DNA from: Pandoraea commovens
Lineage (GTDB): Bacteria; Pseudomonadota; Gammaproteobacteria; Burkholderiales; Burkholderiaceae
NCBI RefSeq assembly: GCF_902459615.1
Contig: NZ_CABPSA010000011.1
Span: 80,452-144,451, forward strand
Direction: 5' to 3'
DNA length: 64,000 nucleotides
Shown: in pieces, positions 18,626-27,748 of the stretch
Numbering within the stretch: the first letter of the stretch is position 1
Layout: each line of letters starts with the position of its first letter
The notes under the pieces: generated by a model
What the model saw: the letters and a program-made list of their open reading frames with translations, nothing else
Told to the model about the DNA's origin: nothing
Database searches by the model: none
Made by a program: the position numbers and the translations under genes

Positions 18626-19135
18626 ATGACCAAAGCGCGCGCCGTGCCTATGCCTAGCGACAGCGCAATTGCACCGCTCTATGCGGGCGCAGATTTGTCA
18701 GACGCGTATGCAATTCGACTGCCGCCCGAGGCCAGCGACGATCTGGAGGTCCTGACGCGCATCCTGTTCGAGCGGCAGGCGTGGTGGATTCGTGCACTCT
18801 TGTGTGTCCGCGACGCAGTGATGGTGACCGTCAACGTCAAATCGTCTCACGCCGTCGGCCTTGCTGGCGCAGCGCGGGGGCCGGTGATCAGTTTCTTTCC
18901 ACTGCTCTCAAAGAGTGCGACGGAGTTGGTTCTGGGTGCAGATGACAGGCATCTCGATTTCCGCGTTTCCGTCCAACTTCGCACCGATTCGGCCAATGGG
19001 CGCGAGTTGCTCACCGCGACAGTTGTGCATTGCCATAACCGGCTGGGAAGAATCTATCTTGCGACGATTGCACCGTTTCATCGCGTGATCCTTCGGGCGA
19101 ATTTGGAACGAGCGGTCAGAGATATGAGAGTGTGA
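18626..19135 (+). CDS. DUF2867-family protein
   Basis: A protein of about 169 residues of the DUF2867 family, function unknown. The pattern is family-like: YADAF-type start (SDAYAIRLPPEASDDLEVLT), a central FERQAWWIRALLCVRDAVM, then beta-strand sequence with LVLGADDRHLDFRVSVQL and a C-terminal HRVILRANLERAV. This fold belongs to the START/SRPBCC-like proteins that bind hydrophobic ligands, which is knowledge of the family rather than something seen here. The start is uncertain: ATG at 18626 is used, and a GTG at 18614 is also in frame; neither has a good ribosome site. Confidence 0.75.
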   Translation: MTKARAVPMPSDSAIAPLYAGADLSDAYAIRLPPEASDDLEVLTRILFERQAWWIRALLCVRDAVMVTVNVKSSHAVGLAGAARGPVISFFPLLSKSATELVLGADDRHLDFRVSVQLRTDSANGRELLTATVVHCHNRLGRIYLATIAPFHRVILRANLERAVRDMRV

Positions 19136-19156
19136 GCAGAGATTGGGCAGAAAAAG

Positions 19157-19191
19157 AAAAAGGCCCTCGGCGTTTGCCTGAGGGCCTTTCC
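19157..19191. terminator. terminator shared by tRNA-Val and the DUF2867 gene
   Basis: The hairpin AAAGGCCCTCGG/TGAGGGCCTTT is flanked by A-rich sequence on the left. On the minus strand it is followed by TTTTTC, so it terminates the tRNA transcript well; on the plus strand the T tract is short. Confidence 0.85.
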
Positions 19192-19211
19192 TTGCGCGAG
19201 TCGCGCGAATC

Positions 19212-19286
19212 TGGTGGGTGGTACAGGGATTGAACCTGTGACCCCTGCCGTGTGAAGGCAGTGCTCTACCGCTGAGCTAACCACCC
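19212..19286 (-). tRNA. tRNA-Val(CAC)
   Basis: A 75-nt cloverleaf on the minus strand: acceptor GGGTGGT with ACCACCC, D-arm TTAGCTCAGCGGTAGAGC, anticodon stem CTGCC/GGCAG with loop TTCACAC (anticodon CAC), T-arm with GGTTCAATCC, and an encoded CCA end. It reads GUG codons. No integrase or duplicated 3' end is seen nearby. Confidence 0.97.
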
Positions 19287-19560
19287 AAATCATTAACTAA
19301 ATCAATGACTTAGTGTCGATTGCTGAAGTTCTTCTTTCGCAATCAGGAGCAGAACTTTAACTGTTTTCGTAGAAGTCTGCAACCTTTCTTTTGTTCTGTT
19401 TTGCTGCCGTCGTGATGATATCTCTCGATCACTTCACGTCGTTTCTTGCGATGACTCGCAAGCAGCAAAGACAGCGATTATAGGGACGTTTTCTTCGTTT
19501 GGGAAGGGCTTTGTGCGATTTTTTCGCGAGGCTCGCCGCATTCGCCAAAAGATCGTGCAA

Positions 19561-20301
19561 TCAGGGCGCCGCCGGTGCTTCGCCTTCCGGCGGCGTCGGT
19601 TCTTTGCGCCACACACACGTCCCCTTCATGCCCTTGTCGATGCCGTTGAGTACGCCATCGTGCAACTCCACTTCTTCGCTGGCTGCGAGGATCACCGGCA
19701 GATCGAACTGACGCAACGAAATCTTCTCGCGCGGCACGCCGTCGCTGCTGTCGTCACCCTCGCTGTCGTCGATGACAAGGCTTTCCTGACCGCGCGTCAT
19801 CGCGAGATAAACGTCCGCGAGCAGTTCCGCATCGAGCAATGCGCCGTGCAACGTACGGTGCGCGTTGTTCACGCCGAGTCGTTCGCAAAGCGCATCGAGC
19901 GAGTTGCGTCGTCCCGGGAACATTTCGCGCGCACGCATCAGCGTGTCGATCAACCCCGAGCAGTTCTGCATGAACGGCGGCCAGCCAAGGCGGCCGAACT
20001 CCATGTCGAGAAAACCCAGGTCGAACGCCGCGTTGTGAATGATGATCTCGGCGTCGCGACAGTACTCGCGCAACTGCTCGGCAATCTCGGCGAACTTGGG
20101 TTTGTCGGAGAGGAATTCGGTCGTGAGGCCGTGCACCGCCAGTGCACCCGGATCGCTGTCGCGCTCGGGGTTGATATAGAAGTGCAGGTTGTTGCCGGTC
20201 AGGCGCCGATTGACCAGTTCGACGCAACCGATTTCCAGCAGACGGTCGCCCGTCTTGGCGTTCAGGCCGGTGGTTTCGGTATCGAGGATCAGTTGTCGCA
20301 T
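19561..20301 (-). CDS. dnaQ: DNA polymerase III epsilon subunit (3'-5' exonuclease)
   Basis: The 246-residue proofreading subunit of the replicative polymerase. The DEDDh exonuclease motifs are all visible: ExoI LILDTETTG (D7, E9), ExoII HNAAFDLGFLD, and ExoIII LHGALLDAELLADVYL with the catalytic histidine. The short C-terminal tail is acidic (EGDDSSDG) and presumably contacts the alpha subunit. The ATG at 20301 is chosen because MRQLILDTETTG is the universal start of the family; the frame extends 24 codons upstream. It is the last gene of the minus-strand group methyltransferase-rnhA-dnaQ. Confidence 0.96.
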   Translation of the reverse strand: MRQLILDTETTGLNAKTGDRLLEIGCVELVNRRLTGNNLHFYINPERDSDPGALAVHGLTTEFLSDKPKFAEIAEQLREYCRDAEIIIHNAAFDLGFLDMEFGRLGWPPFMQNCSGLIDTLMRAREMFPGRRNSLDALCERLGVNNAHRTLHGALLDAELLADVYLAMTRGQESLVIDDSEGDDSSDGVPREKISLRQFDLPVILAASEEVELHDGVLNGIDKGMKGTCVWRKEPTPPEGEAPAAP

Positions 20302-20406
20302 GATGTTCGGTCGTGTTTCGTGTGCTTTCGGAATTGGCGCATTGCCGGCCGTTGCAAATGACAACGTCCTCACGCAGTGCGCGGATGATGCGAAGGGCTT
20401 ACTCGC

Positions 20407-20853
20407 TTACCCGCGGCGCAGGCTCTCGACGCCGCGATTGGCCAACTGGTCGGCGGCTTCGTTACCGTCGTGCCCCGCATGGCCCTTCACCCAGCGCCAG
20501 TCGATGTCGTGCTTCTGCGAGACGGCGTCCAGCTCCTGCCAGAGGTCGGCGTTCTTCACCGGTTCCTTCGCGGCCGTCTTCCAGCCACGCGCCTTCCAGC
20601 CGTGAATCCATTCGCTGATGCCTTTCTGGACATATTGCGAGTCTGTATGAAGCACAACCTGACAGGGCTTGTTCAGGGCTTCGAGCGCGCGGATGACGGC
20701 GAGAAGCTCCATGCGGTTGTTCGTGGTGTTGGGTTCACCGCCGAACATTTCCTTGCGGTGCTTGCCCGCGACGAGCAGGGCGCCCCAGCCGCCGGGGCCG
20801 GGATTGCCTTTACAGGCGCCGTCGGTATAGATCTCAACTTGCGGCAAGGTCAT
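20407..20853 (-). CDS. rnhA: ribonuclease HI
   Basis: A 148-residue type 1 RNase H that cuts the RNA strand of RNA-DNA hybrids. The four acidic catalytic residues lie in the usual places: [20 protein letters not shown] (D10), [10 protein letters not shown] (E48), [12 protein letters not shown] (D70) and [16 protein letters not shown] (H124/D134). Full length. It is placed between the methyltransferase and dnaQ, an arrangement conserved widely in proteobacteria, with 11 nt to the upstream gene. Confidence 0.97.
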   Translation of the reverse strand: MTLPQVEIYTDGACKGNPGPGGWGALLVAGKHRKEMFGGEPNTTNNRMELLAVIRALEALNKPCQVVLHTDSQYVQKGISEWIHGWKARGWKTAAKEPVKNADLWQELDAVSQKHDIDWRWVKGHAGHDGNEAADQLANRGVESLRRG

Positions 20854-20864
20854 CTCTCAAACAA

Positions 20865-21731
20865 TCAATCGGACGCTTCGGTCGTTTCCGCCAGTTGGCG
20901 ATGCGTGGTATTCGGTGTGGCAACCGGTGCCGCCGCTGGCTGGAGGCCGAGTATACGCTTGCGGACTTTGCCGACCAAACGCATGCCCTTGACGCGCTTG
21001 ACCGCACGCACGGCATACAGCGCGCCGAAGATCGGCCACCAGCGGTCGCCCGCAGGCTCCATGAATTCGAAGCGTTGCAACCAGTGGTCGCCACGAAGCG
21101 GCGGACGATAACACCCGAAGCGGCCGCGGTCGATATCAAACGACAGCAGCTTGAGCCAGTCCTTCAGGCGGGTGAATGCAATCAGATCGGCCCCCGGCGG
21201 CAGGAACGGCGCGCCGGCGAGTCGGCCCAGTTCCTCCCGTGCGCCCCAGAGACTCAGGTTGTTGAAGCCGGTAATGATGACCTGACCTTCCGGCACGAGA
21301 ATGCGTTCGACCTCGCGCAGGATGTCGTGAGGATTCTCGGCAAATTCGAGTACGTGCGGCAGCACCACAAGATCTGTGCTGGCCGTGGCGATCGGCAGTT
21401 CGTCGAAGCGGCTCACGAGGATGTCGCGTGCAACCATCTCCGCGCTCGCGCCTCCGGGCGTGCCGGATGGCGCGCATCCGGTCGTGTCGCTGGCGGCTTT
21501 GGTCATGAGCGGCGGGGCCTCCGGGCCACGCGCGGCGGGCAGGATGAGGCCCCGGTAGGGCATGCGGTTTTCGCGTAGCGTATCGAGCTCGGGACGGCCC
21601 AACTGCAACGCATGATAGCCGAACAGATCCCCGACCCATTGGTCGAAGAGGGCCTGTTCCCATGCGAGCGCGTAGCGGCCTGGCGGTGAGACGAGCCAGA
21701 CGGGCCAGTCTATAATCGGACGTTCTGACAT
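20865..21731 (-). CDS. SAM-dependent methyltransferase, YafS-like
   Basis: A 288-residue class I methyltransferase. The N-terminal ALAWEQALFDQWVGDLFGYH and RPELDTLRENRMPYRG are typical of the YafS family found beside gloB, rnhA and dnaQ. The SAM-binding core is degenerate at motif I, but the post-motif region DLVVLPHVLEFAENPHDILR and VERILVPEGQVIITGFNNLS is clear (methyltransferase type 11). The start ATG at 21731 is divergent from gloB with only 14 nt between the two starts, so the two promoters must overlap. The substrate is unknown. About 25 residues between the YafS head and the core are a family-specific insert rich in Gly/Ala. Confidence 0.88.
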   Translation of the reverse strand: MSERPIIDWPVWLVSPPGRYALAWEQALFDQWVGDLFGYHALQLGRPELDTLRENRMPYRGLILPAARGPEAPPLMTKAASDTTGCAPSGTPGGASAEMVARDILVSRFDELPIATASTDLVVLPHVLEFAENPHDILREVERILVPEGQVIITGFNNLSLWGAREELGRLAGAPFLPPGADLIAFTRLKDWLKLLSFDIDRGRFGCYRPPLRGDHWLQRFEFMEPAGDRWWPIFGALYAVRAVKRVKGMRLVGKVRKRILGLQPAAAPVATPNTTHRQLAETTEASD

Positions 21732-21745
21732 GGTGGCGAGTATAT

Positions 21746-22573
21746 ATGGATGCGCACGCAGATGCGGCAAGTGGACAGTCAGCCGGAACACTGACCGTCT
21801 TTCCAGTCCCCGCGTTCCAGGACAATTATCTCTGGGTCGTCGACAACGGCAAAGATGCCGTCGTGGTGGACCCGGGCGACGCTGCACCGGTGCTCGCCTA
21901 TCTCGAATCGCGCAACCTCACGCTGCGCGCCATCCTCATCACGCACAAACATGCCGATCACATCGGCGGCGTCGATACGTTGCTCGAACGTTTCGACGTG
22001 CCGGTGCACGGTCCCGCACATGAGGCGATCGCCTGCGTCGATCATCCGCACAACGGCGGCGAGACGGTGCACATTGCATCGCCTGCGATGACGCTTCAGG
22101 TGATCGACGTGCCCGGCCACACCGCTGGCCACATTGCGTATTTCCTGGGGGCCGGTGCCGCAGGTGCGCCGCACCTGTTCTGCGGCGACACGTTGTTCTC
22201 GTGCGGTTGCGGCCGATTGTTCGAAGGCACGCCCGCGCAGATGCTCGCATCGCTCGATGCGCTCGCCGCGCTGCCACCCGCCACGCTCGTGCATTGCGCG
22301 CACGAATATACGTTATCGAATATCCGCTTCGCGCTCGCCGTGGATCCGGATAACGAGGCGCTCGGGGCGTGGCATAGGGAAGCGACGGCGCTGCGTGCGG
22401 CCGGTCGCCCGACGCTGCCGACGACGATTGCCCAGGAGCGCGTGACCAATCCCTTCCTTCGCAGCGACGCCCCGGCCGTGGTCGCGGCCGCCGAAGCCCA
22501 CGCGGGACGCGCGTTGCTCTCGCGCGAAGCGGTCTTCGCGACCGTGCGCGTCTGGAAAGACACCTTTCGCTGA
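21746..22573 (+). CDS. gloB: hydroxyacylglutathione hydrolase (glyoxalase II)
   Basis: A 275-residue metallo-beta-lactamase-fold enzyme that hydrolyses S-lactoylglutathione to lactate and glutathione, completing methylglyoxal detoxification. Metal ligands are visible in THKHADHIGG, VPGHTAGH, FCGDTLFSCGCGRLFEGT and VHCAHEYT. The C-terminal helical glutathione-binding part includes RVTNPFLRSD. The first motif has Lys where many homologues have His (THHHADH); this is a non-ligand position. It starts 14 nt from the divergent methyltransferase. Confidence 0.95.
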   Translation: MDAHADAASGQSAGTLTVFPVPAFQDNYLWVVDNGKDAVVVDPGDAAPVLAYLESRNLTLRAILITHKHADHIGGVDTLLERFDVPVHGPAHEAIACVDHPHNGGETVHIASPAMTLQVIDVPGHTAGHIAYFLGAGAAGAPHLFCGDTLFSCGCGRLFEGTPAQMLASLDALAALPPATLVHCAHEYTLSNIRFALAVDPDNEALGAWHREATALRAAGRPTLPTTIAQERVTNPFLRSDAPAVVAAAEAHAGRALLSREAVFATVRVWKDTFR

Positions 22574-22948
22574 TTTCACGGCTGGCGTGCAAGGCGCTAG
22601 CTGTGCAAGTGCTGCGCTGTCAACATCGCAGCGCGTCATACGCTCTGTCACGGCGCAGACGTTGACAGGTTTGTCGACGCCTGCTCCGCCCTGACGAATC
22701 GCCCCAAGTGTGAAGTTTCGGAGTCATATCGATGGCATCGTATACGTTCTCCCTGTCACGAAGCGCGTCGAAAATGCGTCTCGTCGCAGCCACAATTTGT
22801 GAATTCAAACTCGGGGATAACCCTTGCTTTTGGGACATTTCTGCGTAAATTTTGCAAAAAATTTAGGCAGAAAGGTTGACGCATCTGAAGGGTTTCCTTA
22901 ACATCCTTGCCAATTTCATGAAGATGTAACCCAAATCGAGCCCGATCA
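22574..22948. other. mltD upstream region
   Basis: About 375 nt with no supported gene. The last ~130 nt before mltD are AT-rich (TTTTGCAAAAAATTT near 22852) and likely contain its promoter. Confidence 0.55.
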
Positions 22949-24640
22949 ATGCGACTTATCGTTAGCTTGCTCCTGACGCTGCTTCTCGCAGCGTGTGCCA
23001 GCACAGCGCCGACCACAGGTGCATCGAATTCCACGCCCGATGCGCAGAGCAAGTCGCCTGTCGCTTCGACCGCAAAAGGCAAGCAGCGCGTCTCCAGCGA
23101 TCAGACCATCGACCTGGACAACGACTCGATCAACGATCTGGCCTACGGCAGCGACGACGCCGATCTCTGGTCGCGCATCCGCCACGGATTCTCCATTCCC
23201 GACCTCGACACCGACCTCGCGCAGGATCGCACGCAGTGGTACGCGCAGCGCCCCGAGTATGTCGAGCGCATGATTCAGCGTTCCGAGAAGTATCTGTTCC
23301 ACATCGTCGAAGAGCTTGAGCGCCGTCATATGCCGACGGAACTCGCGCTGCTGCCGTTCGTGGAAAGCGCATACAACCCGCAAGCGCTCTCGACGGCCAA
23401 GGCCGCAGGCATGTGGCAGTTCATTCCCAGCACGGGCAAGACGTACAACCTCAAGCAGAACATGTTCCAGGACGAGCGCCGCGATGTGCTCGCCTCGACG
23501 ACCGCCGCACTCGATTACCTTTCGAAGCTCTACGCGATGTTCGGCGACTGGCATCTTGCACTGGCCGCCTATAACTGGGGCGAGGGCAACGTGCAGCGCG
23601 CCATCGACCGCAATCAGGCACAAGGTCTGCCGACCGACTATCTGAGCCTGCGCATGCCCACGGAAACGCGCTATTACGTGCCTAAGCTCCAGGCCATCAA
23701 GAACATCATTGCGCATCCGGACATCTATAGCGTGAAGCTGCCGGAGATTCCGAATCACCCGTATTTCGTGAGCGTCACCACCAAGCGTGACATCGACGTA
23801 GCGCTAGCTGCCAAGCTGGCCGATCTGCCGCTCGACGAATTCCGCGCACTCAACCCGTCGTTCCGCAAGCCCGTGATTCTGGGCGCTGCACAACCGCAGA
23901 TTCTGTTGCCGTTCGATAGCGCCGAAGTGTTCCAGCGTCGTCTGAAGGGCTACGACAAGCCGCTGTCGAGCTGGACGACGTACACGTCGTCGTCGCGTGA
24001 GCGTCCGGAAGACGTGGCGCGCAAGCTGGGCGTGGACGCAGCCGTGATTCGCTCGGTCAACAACATTGCGCCGCGCATGCGCCTGAAGGCGGGCTCGACG
24101 CTGCTGGTGCCGCGCTCGGACGACATCGATCAGGACATCAGCGCCTCGGTCGCGAGCAGCGCCGTGCTCGCCCTCGAACCGGATATTCCCGACACCCGCA
24201 AGGTGATGGTGCGTGCCCGCAAGCACGACACGCTCGCTGGCGTGGCATCGCGCAGTGGTGTGAGCGTGGCGCAGATCAAGAGTTGGAACCGCCTGCGTCG
24301 CGACACGCTGACGTCGGGCCAACTGCTGGTCCTGCACGTGCCGGTGAAGGACGCCTCGCGCGTGCTCGCCGCCTCCGCACCGGAGCCGGTCGCCGCGAAG
24401 GACGATGGCGATGCACCGCGTACGCGTCTGGTGCGTGGCAAGAACGGCAAGATGATTCGTGTGGTCGACCACCGTCCGGCCGCCAAGCAGACCAAGACGG
24501 CGGTCGCCAGCAAGGCCGCACCGGCGGCTAAGGTCGCCTCCAAGGCACCCGTCAAGGCCGCCGCGAAAGCACCTGCCAAGGCCGTCGCGAAGTCGTCGGC
24601 GAAGCCCGCGACGAAGGTCACCAAGACCGCGCAGCGCTAA
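22949..24640 (+). CDS. mltD: membrane-bound lytic murein transglycosylase D
   Basis: A 563-residue lipoprotein that cleaves peptidoglycan to 1,6-anhydromuropeptides. The signal ends in lipobox LAAC with Cys16 as the lipidated residue. The SLT domain is at about residues 110-220: LALLPFVESAYNPQALS carries the catalytic Glu, with AAGMWQFIPSTGKTYNL and LALAAYNWGEGNVQRAID following. Two LysM modules lie near residues 350-390 and 410-455. The C-terminal ~50 residues are Ala/Lys/Pro repeats, basic and disordered-looking, which may help bind the cell wall or other anions. Monocistronic, with a strong terminator after it. Confidence 0.95.
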   Translation: MRLIVSLLLTLLLAACASTAPTTGASNSTPDAQSKSPVASTAKGKQRVSSDQTIDLDNDSINDLAYGSDDADLWSRIRHGFSIPDLDTDLAQDRTQWYAQRPEYVERMIQRSEKYLFHIVEELERRHMPTELALLPFVESAYNPQALSTAKAAGMWQFIPSTGKTYNLKQNMFQDERRDVLASTTAALDYLSKLYAMFGDWHLALAAYNWGEGNVQRAIDRNQAQGLPTDYLSLRMPTETRYYVPKLQAIKNIIAHPDIYSVKLPEIPNHPYFVSVTTKRDIDVALAAKLADLPLDEFRALNPSFRKPVILGAAQPQILLPFDSAEVFQRRLKGYDKPLSSWTTYTSSSRERPEDVARKLGVDAAVIRSVNNIAPRMRLKAGSTLLVPRSDDIDQDISASVASSAVLALEPDIPDTRKVMVRARKHDTLAGVASRSGVSVAQIKSWNRLRRDTLTSGQLLVLHVPVKDASRVLAASAPEPVAAKDDGDAPRTRLVRGKNGKMIRVVDHRPAAKQTKTAVASKAAPAAKVASKAPVKAAAKAPAKAVAKSSAKPATKVTKTAQR

Positions 24641-24660
24641 GCCGCAGCAACGTTATCGCA

Positions 24661-24695
24661 GACGCCCGTGAGGTTCGCCTCACGGGCGTTTTGTT
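24661..24695 (+). terminator. Rho-independent terminator of mltD
   Basis: The hairpin ACGCCCGTGAGG/CCTCACGGGCGT is followed by TTTGTTT, about 20 nt after the mltD stop. Confidence 0.93.
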
Positions 24696-24848
24696 TATGG
24701 CACTGCCATTGCGCGTCGCAATGACCCGCAAGTCCCTGCACGGGGTTTACGTGCGCCTTCGGAAAATTCCCATAAATGCATCGGCTCTCGTTTCCTATGA
24801 TGAAGACGCGGACGATTCCGTTCGTATTCACTCAACAAGGAGTCCTAA

Positions 24849-25031
24849 ATGAAGAAGGATCTGGGAGCCGTGAAAGAAGTGACCGAACTCGACGTGCTTG
24901 CATCGGTCGATGCCACGCACGCCACGCGAGGTGTCCTCGGCAATGACGCCGAAGGCATCACCGTGCTGCCGCTGTGCTTCAAGCCGGTTTGCATCCCGAC
25001 GCTGCCGCCGGTGACCGGAGGTCATGCCTGA
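24849..25031 (+). CDS. lasso peptide precursor (pandonodin-like)
   Basis: A 60-residue precursor with a strong ribosome site (AAGGAG). The leader is residues 1-27 and ends ATHATR, with threonine at the -2 position as lasso maturation requires. The core is residues 28-60 (33 residues). It begins GVLGNDAE, so Gly1 can form an isopeptide bond to Glu8, giving an 8-residue ring. The remainder is unusually long, with two cysteines (core Cys16 and Cys21 in LCFKPVCIP) able to form a disulfide in the tail, and it ends VTGGHA. Length, ring and cysteines agree with what I recall of pandonodin from Pandoraea norimbergensis; identity was not checked. Genes B, C and D follow directly. Confidence 0.93.
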   Translation: MKKDLGAVKEVTELDVLASVDATHATRGVLGNDAEGITVLPLCFKPVCIPTLPPVTGGHA

Positions 25032-25785
25032 CGTGGCAGATTCGACGCGAATCGGAACCGGCGCGTGTGCGGACGCGCCGGTTTTCCGTCATCTGGCACC
25101 GGACGTTCACATCGTCGGGATGGACGCACACGTCGTCGTGCTCAAGCTCGCTCGCGATCGCTACTTCAATCTGTCGTACGCGCACTCTCAGGCGCTGCGT
25201 CGGCTGATCGGATGGCGTCACGCGCCGGAGGAGGTCGCGCAGACGCTGCCAGCGATGCAGGACATGTTCGACGCCGAGGGGCTACTCGCGCCCGGTGAGC
25301 AAGACATGCCCGACCCCCGACACGCCACACGCGACATGGCACCTCGTCTCGGCTTCGACGCCTGGCTGGCGATGCCCGGCGATCTTGCTGGCCACGCGCG
25401 TACTCGCGATGTGATGCGTGCGAGCTATTGGCTCTGGCAAGCCCAGCGAGCGACGCGCAAGACGCGTATGGCGGGCGTGATCGGGCGCATCAATGCCGCC
25501 CAGAAACGACGCGACACGCAGTACGGTCTGCCCGGCGATTACGCGCCGTACGTCGCGGCGATGCACCGCGCGGCATTGTGCTATCCGCAGTGCACACCGT
25601 GCCTGCCGTGGTACGCAGCGCTTGCCCTGTGGTGCGCGCATGACGGACTGCGTCTGCAACTGGTGATCGGCGTACAGCGCCAGCCGTTCTACGCCCACGC
25701 GTGGGCGGAAGCGCAGGGTCGTGTGATTGGCGACGACCCGCGACGTCGCGAGCAGCTCGCCGTGATTTACGAGACGCCGGTCTGA
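25024..25785 (+). CDS. lasso peptide B protein: leader recognition element fused to leader peptidase
   Basis: A 253-residue protein that binds the precursor leader and removes it. Residues ~15-90 form a PqqD-like recognition element ([20 protein letters not shown] followed by [15 protein letters not shown]). The C-terminal half is the transglutaminase-like protease: [15 protein letters not shown] with predicted nucleophile Cys193, YAHAWAE with His225, and Asp237 in the following GDDP. The two domains are in one chain, as is usual in proteobacterial clusters. The ATG overlaps the end of the precursor gene by 8 nt, and its ribosome site GGAGG lies inside that gene, so translation is coupled. 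Confidence 0.92.
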   Translation: MPDVADSTRIGTGACADAPVFRHLAPDVHIVGMDAHVVVLKLARDRYFNLSYAHSQALRRLIGWRHAPEEVAQTLPAMQDMFDAEGLLAPGEQDMPDPRHATRDMAPRLGFDAWLAMPGDLAGHARTRDVMRASYWLWQAQRATRKTRMAGVIGRINAAQKRRDTQYGLPGDYAPYVAAMHRAALCYPQCTPCLPWYAALALWCAHDGLRLQLVIGVQRQPFYAHAWAEAQGRVIGDDPRRREQLAVIYETPV

Positions 25786-25912
25786 TCGTCCATTCGCGTG
25801 GTCTCGTTTTCGTGTTTCGCGCTTCGGTACATCGACGCCATCCAGGCCATCGACACGCCGCCTGAACCTCATCTGCGCCCCTACCGGCGCGCTATCCAAC
25901 ACGGAGCCTGTC

Positions 25913-27748
25913 ATGCAACTTGCCCGTCTGAGACCAGGACCGGCCGAGCGTCACGTGCCGTTGCCCGGCGCCGTCGTATTACGGGGGCTGGACGGCCAGC
26001 CTGCCGCCCGGATTCGTCCCGAAGCAAACGATGACCGTCGTCATGTGAGCGATCAGAGCGAATTGCTTGCGTGGTACGTGAGCGGTCGTGTGTTTCACAA
26101 GGAGGATGGCCGCGAAGTGTTGCCGGGGCTGGACCTGGCGCGACTGGCGTTGGAATCGCCCGAGCGCTTCGTGCAGCAGTATTGGGGGCACTACCGGATC
26201 ATCGTGCATGACCGCTGGTGCGGCGCGACGCTCGTGTTGTGCGACCCATGCGGCCACTGTCCGACGTACTACCGCTTCTGTCGCGACGGCGCGGTGCACG
26301 TTGCGTCGGATCCGGCGGCGCTTGTCGGGGACGACCCGTCGTTCGATAGCACCGCGCTCAAATCCTTCCTTGTGCACGGCGACGTGGGCGGCGTGCAGTG
26401 TGCGCTGTACGACGTGGAGCGTTTGCCGCTCGGCCACGCTCTGTGGATTCCCGAGCGTGGCGCGCCGAAGACGCGCGTCGTCTGGTGGCCCGCATGGCAG
26501 CCGGGCGGGGGCGCGAGTGAGGTGTATGAGATGACGTCGGGTACTGGCCTGCTTGGCGTGTTACGACGCTCTACGGAGCGCTGTCTCGGCGACCGCTCGG
26601 CGGTGCTTGAACTCTCGGGCGGCGTGGAGTCAACCTCGCTGGCGCTTGCGCTTGCGCAGTCGGGACTCGCCGGTCAGTGCACGGCAGTGAATCACTGTGA
26701 TCCGGCGTCGCCGTCGAGCGACGAATCGCATCACGCGGGCAGTGTAGCGAGGCATGTGCGCATGGCGTTCGAGCGTCTGGATATTGCGTGTGCGGCGTTC
26801 TCGCCGCCGACGGACATTCCACGCCTCGCGCGTCCGGCCATGCACTTGTGCATGCTCGCGCAACTGGATGCCGTGCGAGAGCGCCTGATGCCGTACCGCG
26901 AGCATCGTCTCGTCAACGGTCACGGGGGCGACGCCATCTTCCTCGCGCCGCCGCCCGATGGCGCCTTACTCGATGCCTTCGCTGACAGACAGTGGCGTCG
27001 TGCGCTCGGCGCATGGCGCGATCTGGCGATCATGCAGCGCTTGCCGCTTTGGTCGGTCGCGCGAGGGGCGTTTGGACAACTGCGTCAGCGCCATGCGAAC
27101 CCGCTGGCTGCGCTGCAAGACGGTTTGTTGACGGCCGCCGCGTGCGCGGGTGAGCCATGCCGTGGCGAACCGCTCGCGCAGGCATGGCTGGCGCAGTGGC
27201 CGCTCAGGATGCGTCCGGGCAAGCGCGCACAGATTCTCGGCACGCTCGGTAATTTGCGCGATATCGAAGTGCATCCGTCGCTGGCTGCAGGCGGCACGGC
27301 GTTTCCGTTCCTCACACAACCGGTCGTCGAAGCCGGGTTCGCGATGCCGACGTACCGGCTCTTCAACGCCATGCACAACCGTTTGCCGCTACGTCGCGCA
27401 GCGTATCTGGCCAGCGGTCTGCCGAACCTCTGGCGTCGTGACAAGGGGATGATGACGGGGGTTGTCGGTGCGGGCGTCGCCGCCAACTTGCAGCACGTCG
27501 AGGAAGTCTGTCTGGAGGGCTATTGCGCGGCGTCGGGCTGGATCGATCGAGACGCCTGTCGTCGCGCCATCGGCCGGATTGCCCATCATCATCTCGAATC
27601 GATGACGACGATTCGCCGCCTGTACGCCGTCGAGATGTTCGTGCGCGGCTGGCGGCAGGGGGCAGGCGGCGTTGGGGGAGCGCCCGAAGCGGATGGACGA
27701 CGCGGGCAACAGGCATCCTCTGGTCGCGGTAACGAGGCGACGGCATGA
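25913..27748 (+). CDS. lasso peptide cyclase (asparagine-synthetase homologue, C protein)
   Basis: A 611-residue homologue of glutamine-dependent asparagine synthetase that adenylates the ring-closing acid (Glu8 of the core) and forms the isopeptide bond. The N-terminal half is a degenerate glutaminase domain without the Cys2 nucleophile, as expected for lasso cyclases. The ATP-binding PP-loop is VLELSGGVESTSLALALA (SGGxxS type), and NGHGGDAIFL follows near residue 340. It starts 127 nt after B with a moderate ribosome site, and its last codon overlaps D (ATGA). Confidence 0.92.
   Translation: MQLARLRPGPAERHVPLPGAVVLRGLDGQPAARIRPEANDDRRHVSDQSELLAWYVSGRVFHKEDGREVLPGLDLARLALESPERFVQQYWGHYRIIVHDRWCGATLVLCDPCGHCPTYYRFCRDGAVHVASDPAALVGDDPSFDSTALKSFLVHGDVGGVQCALYDVERLPLGHALWIPERGAPKTRVVWWPAWQPGGGASEVYEMTSGTGLLGVLRRSTERCLGDRSAVLELSGGVESTSLALALAQSGLAGQCTAVNHCDPASPSSDESHHAGSVARHVRMAFERLDIACAAFSPPTDIPRLARPAMHLCMLAQLDAVRERLMPYREHRLVNGHGGDAIFLAPPPDGALLDAFADRQWRRALGAWRDLAIMQRLPLWSVARGAFGQLRQRHANPLAALQDGLLTAAACAGEPCRGEPLAQAWLAQWPLRMRPGKRAQILGTLGNLRDIEVHPSLAAGGTAFPFLTQPVVEAGFAMPTYRLFNAMHNRLPLRRAAYLASGLPNLWRRDKGMMTGVVGAGVAANLQHVEEVCLEGYCAASGWIDRDACRRAIGRIAHHHLESMTTIRRLYAVEMFVRGWRQGAGGVGGAPEADGRRGQQASSGRGNEATA

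Noticed and set aside
19212-19286. tRNA-Val as an integration site for a genomic island
   Set aside because: No integrase and no partial tRNA duplicate within the window; flanking genes are housekeeping.
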